A DNA stretch of 64,000 bases from Stenotrophomonas sp. WZN-1 (GTDB taxonomy: Bacteria > Pseudomonadota > Gammaproteobacteria > Xanthomonadales > Xanthomonadaceae), in the NCBI RefSeq assembly GCF_002192255.1, contig NZ_CP021768.1:2808001-2872000 (forward strand). The letters are read 5' to 3'. The notes under the pieces were generated by a model. The model did not search any database, was not told where the DNA came from, and saw nothing but the letters and a program-made list of their open reading frames with translations. This document shows, piece by piece, positions 59,022 through 64,000 of the stretch. Both the position numbers and the translations under genes were made by a program. Within the stretch, counting starts at the first letter, position 1; the number at the start of each line of letters is the position of its first letter.

Positions 59022-61702
59022 GCACCTCGCCTTACACCCGCCTGTCCGGCCTGGAACCCCTGGTCATCACTCCGGACCTGCTGTTCATCAACGTCGGCGA
59101 ACGCACCAACGTCACCGGCAGTGCGCAGTTCCGCAAGCTCATCAAGGAAGGCCGCTACGAAGAAGCGGTGGACGTGGCCCGCCAGCAGGTCGCCAGCGGC
59201 GCGCAGATCCTCGACGTCAACATGGACGAGGGCCTGATCGATTCGGAAGCGGCGATGACCCGCTACCTCAACCTGATCATGTCCGAGCCGGACATCGCCC
59301 GCATCCCGGTCATGGTCGACTCCTCCAAGTGGAGCGTCATCGAAGCCGGCCTGAAGTGCCTGCAGGGCAAGAGCGTGGTCAATTCGATCTCGCTGAAGGA
59401 AGGCGAGGCGCTGTTCCGCGAGCACGCGCGCAAGGTGCTGCGCTACGGTGCCGCCGCAGTGGTAATGGCGTTCGACGAAAGCGGCCAGGCCGACACCTGT
59501 GCGCGCAAGGTCGAGATCTGCACCCGCGCCTACCGCATCCTGGTCGACGAGATCGGCTTCCCGCCCCAGGACATCATCTTCGACCCGAACATCTTCGCCG
59601 TCGCCACCGGCATCGAAGAGCACGACAACTATGCGGTGGACTTCATCGAAGCCACCCGCATCATCAAGCAGACCCTGCCGCACTGCCACGTCTCCGGTGG
59701 CGTCTCCAACGTCTCGTTCTCGTTCCGCGGCAACGAAACGGTGCGCCAGGCCATCCACTCGGTGTTCCTGTACCACGCCATTGCCGCCGGCATGGACATG
59801 GGCATCGTCAACGCCGGCGCCATGCCGATCTACGACGAACTGGAGCCGGAGCTGCGCGAGCGCGTCGAGGACGTGATCCTCAACCGCCGCAGCGATGCCA
59901 CCGAGCGCCTGCTGGAGATCGCCGAGCGCTACAAGGGCAGGAAGGGCGCGGCGAAGACCGAAGACCTCGCCTGGCGTGAGAAGCCGGTCGCGCAGCGCCT
60001 GGCGCATGCCCTGGTGCACGGCCTGGATGCCTGGGTCGAGGAAGACACCGAGCTGGCCCGGCAGGCCTCCAGCCGCCCGCTGGACGTGATCGAGGGTCCG
60101 TTGATGGACGGCATGAACATCGTCGGCGACCTGTTCGGTGCCGGCAAGATGTTCCTGCCGCAGGTGGTAAAATCCGCACGCGTGATGAAGAAGGCCGTGG
60201 CCTACCTCCTGCCGTACATCGAAGCGGAGAAGGCGCGCAGCGGTGACACCGCCAAGAGCAACGGCAAGATCATCATGGCCACGGTGAAGGGCGACGTGCA
60301 TGACATCGGCAAGAACATCGTCGGCGTGGTCCTGGCCTGCAACAACTTCGAGGTGGTCGACCTCGGCGTGATGGTGCCGGCGCAGAAGATCCTCGATGCC
60401 GCGCGCGAGCACAACGCCGACCTGATCGGCCTGTCCGGACTGATCACCCCGTCGCTGGAGGAGATGAGCCACGTCGCCCGCGAGATGGAGCGCCAGGGCT
60501 TCGACCTGCCGCTGCTGATCGGCGGCGCCACCACCTCACGCGCGCACACCGCGCTGAAGATCGACCCCCATTACAAGGCGCCGACGGTGTGGGTGAAGGA
60601 TGCCTCGCGCGCGGTGGGCGTGGCCCAGTCACTGATCTCGCGCGACCTGCGCGAAGCCTTCGTCGCCGCCAACGAAGCCGACTATGCCGAGATTCGTGCC
60701 CGCCACCGCAACCGTGGCGACGCCAAGCGCCTGGTCACGCTGGAACACGCGCGTGGGCAGAAATTCCAGGGCGGCTGGGACAGCTACACGCCACCGGCAC
60801 CGGACCAGCCCGGCCTGCACGTATTCGACGACTACCCGTTGGCTGAACTGGTCGACTACATCGACTGGACGCCGTTCTTCCAGGCCTGGGAGCTGGCCGG
60901 CAAGTTCCCGGCCATCCTCACCGACGAGATCGTCGGCACCGAGGCCAGTGAACTTTACAAGGACGCCCGCGCGATGCTCGACCGCATCGTCGATGAGAAA
61001 TGGCTGACCGCCAAAGCCGTGTTCGGCCTGTGGCCGGCCAACAGCATCGGCGACGACGTGCGCGTGCAGCACCCGCAGGGCGAAACCACCCTGCATTTCC
61101 TGCGCCAGCAGGTGGACAAACCGGCCGAGCGCCCGGATTTCTGCCTGGCCGATTTCATCGCGCCCGCCGACAGTGGCAAGCAGGACTGGATCGGCGCGTT
61201 CGCGGTCACTGCCGGTATCGGCATCGACGCGCACGTCGCGCGCTTCGAGGCCGAGCATGACGACTACAACGCGATCCTGCTGAAGGCCCTTGCCGACCGC
61301 TTCGCCGAGGCGCTGGCCGAGCGCCTGCACCAGCGCGTGCGTACCGAGTTCTGGGGCCATGAGCGCGCCGAGACGCTGGACAACGAAGCCCTGATCAACG
61401 AGCAGTACCGCGGCATCCGCCCCGCACCGGGCTATCCCGCCTGCCCGGAGCACAGCGAAAAACGCCGCCTGTTCGACCTGCTGCAGGCCGAAGCGAACGC
61501 CGGCATGGCGCTGACCGAGAGCTTCGCGATGCTGCCCACGGCCGCTGTCTCGGGCTATTACTTCAGCCATCCGCAGAGCCAGTACTTCGTGGTCGGCCGC
61601 CTCAGCCGAGAGCAGGTCAGCGACTACGCCCGCCGCAAAGGCGTGGACCGTGCCCAGGCCGAACGCTGGCTCGCCTCCAACCTCGACTACGACCCCGAAT
61701 GA
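59018..61702 (+). CDS. metH: Methionine synthase, folate-, cobalamin- and reactivation-domain part, 894 aa
   Basis: Domain order: pterin-binding (about 10-310; '[18 protein letters not shown]', '[15 protein letters not shown]'), cobalamin cap and Rossmann domain (about 320-560) with the B12 ligand motif DxHxxG at Asp426-His428-Gly431, and the SAM-dependent reactivation domain ('[16 protein letters not shown]'). It transfers methyl from methyl-tetrahydrofolate to homocysteine through B12. Together with the preceding gene it equals a complete MetH. ATGA overlap implies coupled translation and a heteromeric enzyme. Confidence 0.95.
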   Translation: MSTSPYTRLSGLEPLVITPDLLFINVGERTNVTGSAQFRKLIKEGRYEEAVDVARQQVASGAQILDVNMDEGLIDSEAAMTRYLNLIMSEPDIARIPVMVDSSKWSVIEAGLKCLQGKSVVNSISLKEGEALFREHARKVLRYGAAAVVMAFDESGQADTCARKVEICTRAYRILVDEIGFPPQDIIFDPNIFAVATGIEEHDNYAVDFIEATRIIKQTLPHCHVSGGVSNVSFSFRGNETVRQAIHSVFLYHAIAAGMDMGIVNAGAMPIYDELEPELRERVEDVILNRRSDATERLLEIAERYKGRKGAAKTEDLAWREKPVAQRLAHALVHGLDAWVEEDTELARQASSRPLDVIEGPLMDGMNIVGDLFGAGKMFLPQVVKSARVMKKAVAYLLPYIEAEKARSGDTAKSNGKIIMATVKGDVHDIGKNIVGVVLACNNFEVVDLGVMVPAQKILDAAREHNADLIGLSGLITPSLEEMSHVAREMERQGFDLPLLIGGATTSRAHTALKIDPHYKAPTVWVKDASRAVGVAQSLISRDLREAFVAANEADYAEIRARHRNRGDAKRLVTLEHARGQKFQGGWDSYTPPAPDQPGLHVFDDYPLAELVDYIDWTPFFQAWELAGKFPAILTDEIVGTEASELYKDARAMLDRIVDEKWLTAKAVFGLWPANSIGDDVRVQHPQGETTLHFLRQQVDKPAERPDFCLADFIAPADSGKQDWIGAFAVTAGIGIDAHVARFEAEHDDYNAILLKALADRFAEALAERLHQRVRTEFWGHERAETLDNEALINEQYRGIRPAPGYPACPEHSEKRRLFDLLQAEANAGMALTESFAMLPTAAVSGYYFSHPQSQYFVVGRLSREQVSDYARRKGVDRAQAERWLASNLDYDPE

Positions 61703-61705
61703 CAC

Positions 61706-61773
61706 AAAAAAGGGGACGGAGGGGATTAAGTCGCTGATGCACGAACGACCAAATCCCCTCTGTCCCCTTTTTG
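61706..61773. repeat. Long imperfect inverted repeat after metH
   Basis: Arms AAAAAGGGGACGGAGGGGAT.. (61707-61727) and ..ATCCCCTCTGTCCCCTTTTT (61752-61772) match over 21 bp with one mismatch, around a 24-nt loop. It differs from the SMAG class in sequence and length. The T5 run at the end would also let it act as a terminator for sahR-metH. It ends 17 bp before the next gene. Confidence 0.85.
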
Positions 61774-61788
61774 CCTCATCATTCCGCG

Positions 61789-62973
61789 ATGACCGTTCCC
61801 GTTGCCCGCCTCTCCAGCTTCTACCTGTTCTACTACGCGGCGCTGGGCGCGTTTACTCCGTACTGGAGCCTGTTCCTGACCGCGCGCGGCATGAGCGTGA
61901 CCGCCATCAGCGTGATGATGGGCCTGTGGTACGCCACCCGCGTGATCGCGCCCAGCACCTGGACTTCGCTGGCGGCCGCATCACCGCGACCGATCCGCCT
62001 GCTGCGCATCGGCTGCGTGCTGACCCTGCTCAGCTTCGCGGTCTTCCTGCTGCCGCTGCCGCAGCCGTGGATGTACCCGGCAATGGTGGTGTTCTGCCTC
62101 TTCTACAACGCGGTCATGCCGCAGTTCGAGTCGATCACCCTCACCCACCTGGGCAACGACAGCCATCGCTACGGGCTGATCCGGGTCTGGGGCTCGCTCG
62201 GCTTCATCGCCGTCGTGACCCTGTTCGGCTGGCTGATCGAAGGCGACGGCACGGCCAGCCGCGCCGGGCTGCTGCCGTGGATGATGCTGCCACTGTTCGC
62301 GCTGCTGGTCGTCTCGGCCTTCAGCAACCACTACGCACGCGGCATCGGCAAGACCGACGGCGACGCCAGCGGCTTCTGGCAGATCGTGCGCCGCCCGCCG
62401 GTGCTGGCGTTCTTCCTGGCTGCTTTCATGGAGCAGCTGTCATTCGGTCCGTACTACACGTTCTTTTCGGTCTACATGGACCATCATGGCTACCGCACCT
62501 CCACCCTGGGCTTGTTGTGGACCATCGGCGTGGTCTTCGAAGTAGGCGTGTTCTTCACCATCGGCCGCTTCTTCCGCCGCTATGACGCCAGCTGGATGCT
62601 GCTGATCGCGCTGGTCAGTTCCTGCCTGCGTTGGGCCGTGACCGCACTGTTTCCGGAAAACCTGCCGGTGATGCTGCTGGCACAGACCGCGCACGCGCTG
62701 GGCTTTGCGGCGTTCTTCGCTGCAGCGATGCAGATGCTGGCGACCTACTTCCCCGGTCGCCTCAATGGGCATGGCCAAGGGCTGCTGTACGGATTCTCGT
62801 CCGGCGTCGGTGGCGTGCTCGGCGCACTCATTGCCGGCCAGCTGTGGAAGATCGACGACGGCCGCACCGCATTCCTGGCCGGCAGCGGCTTCGCCCTGAT
62901 TGGCGCACTGCTCTGCTTCTTCGCATTGAGCCTGCCGCTGATCCGTGCGCGACACAGCACCCGCCCCCTCTGA
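61789..62973 (+). CDS. MFS transporter (HcaT/nucleoside-permease-like), 394 aa
   Basis: Start at MTVPVARLSSFYLFYYAALGAFTPYWSLFLTARG. Twelve hydrophobic helices are visible. The N-terminal 'FYLFYYAALGAFTPYWSLFL' and 'YGLIRVWGSLGFI' are typical of the MFS_1-like/HcaT group (3-phenylpropionate or nucleoside-type permeases). Substrate unknown. The start is at an ATG close after the inverted repeat; no strong Shine-Dalgarno is visible. Confidence 0.87.
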   Translation: MTVPVARLSSFYLFYYAALGAFTPYWSLFLTARGMSVTAISVMMGLWYATRVIAPSTWTSLAAASPRPIRLLRIGCVLTLLSFAVFLLPLPQPWMYPAMVVFCLFYNAVMPQFESITLTHLGNDSHRYGLIRVWGSLGFIAVVTLFGWLIEGDGTASRAGLLPWMMLPLFALLVVSAFSNHYARGIGKTDGDASGFWQIVRRPPVLAFFLAAFMEQLSFGPYYTFFSVYMDHHGYRTSTLGLLWTIGVVFEVGVFFTIGRFFRRYDASWMLLIALVSSCLRWAVTALFPENLPVMLLAQTAHALGFAAFFAAAMQMLATYFPGRLNGHGQGLLYGFSSGVGGVLGALIAGQLWKIDDGRTAFLAGSGFALIGALLCFFALSLPLIRARHSTRPL

Positions 62974-62977
62974 CGAG

Positions 62978-63000
62978 AACGCCGGGCGACGCCCGGCGTT
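62978..63000. terminator. Bidirectional hairpin between convergent genes
   Basis: AACGCCGGGC-GAC-GCCCGGCGTT: perfect 10-bp arms with a 3-nt loop, between the MFS and DUF2058 stops. T-tracts are short, so termination strength is uncertain; the stem also resembles a headless SMAG unit. Confidence 0.6.
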
Positions 63001-63020
63001 TCAATCATCCTGCAGGCCCT

Positions 63021-63701
63021 TTACCAGACCAGGTCGTCCGGCACCTGGTATTGCGGGTCCGCGTACGGATCTTCCTCGGCCGGCGCATTCGGGTCGACCT
63101 TAAGCGCCACTGATGCGGCGAACACCGCCTCGGACTGCGCCAGCACCTCGGCGGTCACCAGCAGGTAGCGGCCATTGAGCTGGACCACGCCCAGCTCACC
63201 GGCGTTGAGCGCGGTCAGCTGTTCGGCGGTCACATAGATGCGCTTGATCTTGCCGCCGTACGGGAAGTGGCGGGCAATGTCCGCCGCTTCGGCATTCAGG
63301 CCCTTGTCCTTCAGCAGTTCTTCCAGCTTGGCCTTGGCCTCGCGGCGCACACGCGCTTCTTCCTGCTTCAGGCGCTCGGTCTCGATGCGCTCTTCCTTTT
63401 CCTTCTGCGCGCGGATGGCATAGGCCTTGGCCAGGTCCATCTCTTCGGCGCTGCGCGGCTTGCGCGGGCCCTGCTGGCCCGGGCCACGCGACTGGCCGGG
63501 CTTGCCCGGGCCGCCATGGCCATGCCCACGACGCTCGCCGGGCTTGTGCTCGCCCTTGCCAGCGCCCTGCGGCTTTCCATTGCCGTTGCCACCCTTGCCC
63601 TGCGGGCGGCCATCACGGCGGGGGCCATCATTCTTGCGCTCGGGCTTGGGCGCAGGCTTGAAGCCCAGGCCCATCAGCTGGTCGCGGAGGGTATCGCTCA
63701 T
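63021..63701 (-). CDS. DUF2058 family protein (YaiL-like), 226 aa
   Basis: 'MSDTLRDQLMGLGF' is the family N-terminus. A Gly/Lys/Arg-rich disordered segment (about 18-85; 'GKGGNGNGKPQGAGKGEHK') leads to a charged coiled coil ('RIETERLKQEEARVRREAKAK') and a C-terminal globular domain ('IARHFPYGGKIKRIYVTAEQ'). The low-complexity part suggests nucleic-acid binding; E. coli YaiL is linked to the nucleoprotein/polysome fraction, but the role is unproven. 10 bp downstream of slyX. Confidence 0.88.
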   Translation of the reverse strand: MSDTLRDQLMGLGFKPAPKPERKNDGPRRDGRPQGKGGNGNGKPQGAGKGEHKPGERRGHGHGGPGKPGQSRGPGQQGPRKPRSAEEMDLAKAYAIRAQKEKEERIETERLKQEEARVRREAKAKLEELLKDKGLNAEAADIARHFPYGGKIKRIYVTAEQLTALNAGELGVVQLNGRYLLVTAEVLAQSEAVFAASVALKVDPNAPAEEDPYADPQYQVPDDLVW

Positions 63702-63711
63702 AGGATTCGGA

Positions 63712-63954
63712 TCAGTAGTGCGGCGGCGGCGGTTCGCTCGCCGGATCGGAAGAATTCAGCGCGTTGCGGACCTTGCCCAGGTCTTCCAGCAGCACGCGCA
63801 GCACGTCGGCGTTGCGCATGCCCTGCATGCGGGCATCGGCCAGCGCATCGCTCAGTTCGGCCAGCGCCTGTTCCTGGAAGGACACGCGCATTTCCAGTTC
63901 GACCAGGCGCGCTTCCAGCGCCTGCTCGCGTTCGGTTGGCAGCAGATCAGACAT
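63712..63954 (-). CDS. slyX: SlyX family protein, 80 aa
   Basis: Start at MSDLLPTEREQALEARLVELEMRVSFQEQALAELSDAL: a heptad-repeat coiled coil, with the Pro/His-Tyr ending '..EPPPPHY' that is diagnostic of SlyX. Soluble; molecular role unknown. The start overlaps the stop of the gene that enters from the right edge. Upstream Met codons give no better ribosome site. Confidence 0.9.
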   Translation of the reverse strand: MSDLLPTEREQALEARLVELEMRVSFQEQALAELSDALADARMQGMRNADVLRVLLEDLGKVRNALNSSDPASEPPPPHY

Positions 63955-64000
63955 GCAGCGAGCGCCCCCGGCCAATGCCGTAATACGCCAGGCCCGCTGC
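63947..64000 (-). CDS. C-terminal end of an unidentified gene
   Basis: From the right edge the minus strand reads 17 codons ending '..LAYYGIGRGRSLHV' and then TGA, which overlaps the slyX ATG (8-nt overlap). Such an overlap is usual for operon partners, so this is probably the 3' end of a real gene. Too short to assign a family. Confidence 0.4.
   Translation of the reverse strand, partial: AAGLAYYGIGRGRSLHV

Overview
This is a GC-rich (clearly above 60%) chromosomal stretch from a gammaproteobacterium of the Xanthomonadaceae, almost certainly Stenotrophomonas of the S. maltophilia complex. The grounds are protein sequence (GyrA with Gln at position 83, MetH split into two adjacent genes, kynurenine-route NAD genes, a GH19 effector with a C-terminal XVIPCD-like domain) and repeated GTAG-headed palindromes of the SMAG/REP type in many intergenic gaps. 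No rRNA, tRNA, CRISPR array, insertion sequence or prophage is visible. Most of the window is ordinary dense core genome.

Layout. 1-5 kb: the N-terminal part of a secreted S9 peptidase, a small conserved protein, a HipA-like kinase overlapping a DUF3037 gene, a secreted small protein, and a LysR regulator divergent from a quinone-oxidoreductase-like enzyme. 6.3-9.0 kb: an immunity/effector pair of the Xanthomonadales type IV secretion killing system. 9.2-14.5 kb: a membrane PQQ dehydrogenase and gyrA. 14.8-20.7 kb: mtnA, a DUF3011 protein, epmA with a GNAT acetyltransferase, and ligA. 20.8-26.3 kb: a 27-28 bp tandem repeat array, an inverted aminotransferase gene, zipA and smc. 26.5-27.8 kb: rpsF-rpsR-rplI with a probable S6:S18-binding leader. 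28-32.5 kb: CbrC-like protein, IscA-like protein, asnS, small proteins, a PaiB-like flavoprotein and a beta carbonic anhydrase. 32.5-39 kb: 3-hydroxyanthranilate dioxygenase, kynU, kmo, then sbcB, DUF2461 and an aldo/keto reductase in a tightly overlapping run. 39-43.5 kb: DUF2939, a 5'-nucleotidase, nadK, and a secreted protein that looks like a catalytically dead zincin. 43.7-54 kb: the giant NAD-glutamate dehydrogenase, divergent from a TetR-MFP-RND efflux operon. 54-64 kb: a small membrane protein, a secreted orphan, an acyl-CoA dehydrogenase, a sahR-like regulator with the two-part metH, an MFS transporter, DUF2058, SlyX and the tail of one more gene.

Themes. NAD supply recurs (kynurenine branch, nadK, a nucleotidase beside nadK). 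Methionine/SAM recycling is represented by mtnA and by the sahR-metH operon, which has a 32-bp imperfect palindrome abutting its start codon. The most distinctive biology is the T4SS effector/immunity pair and the secreted pseudo-peptidase. Several genes have a -10-like hexamer only 6-7 nt before the start codon, which suggests leaderless transcripts.
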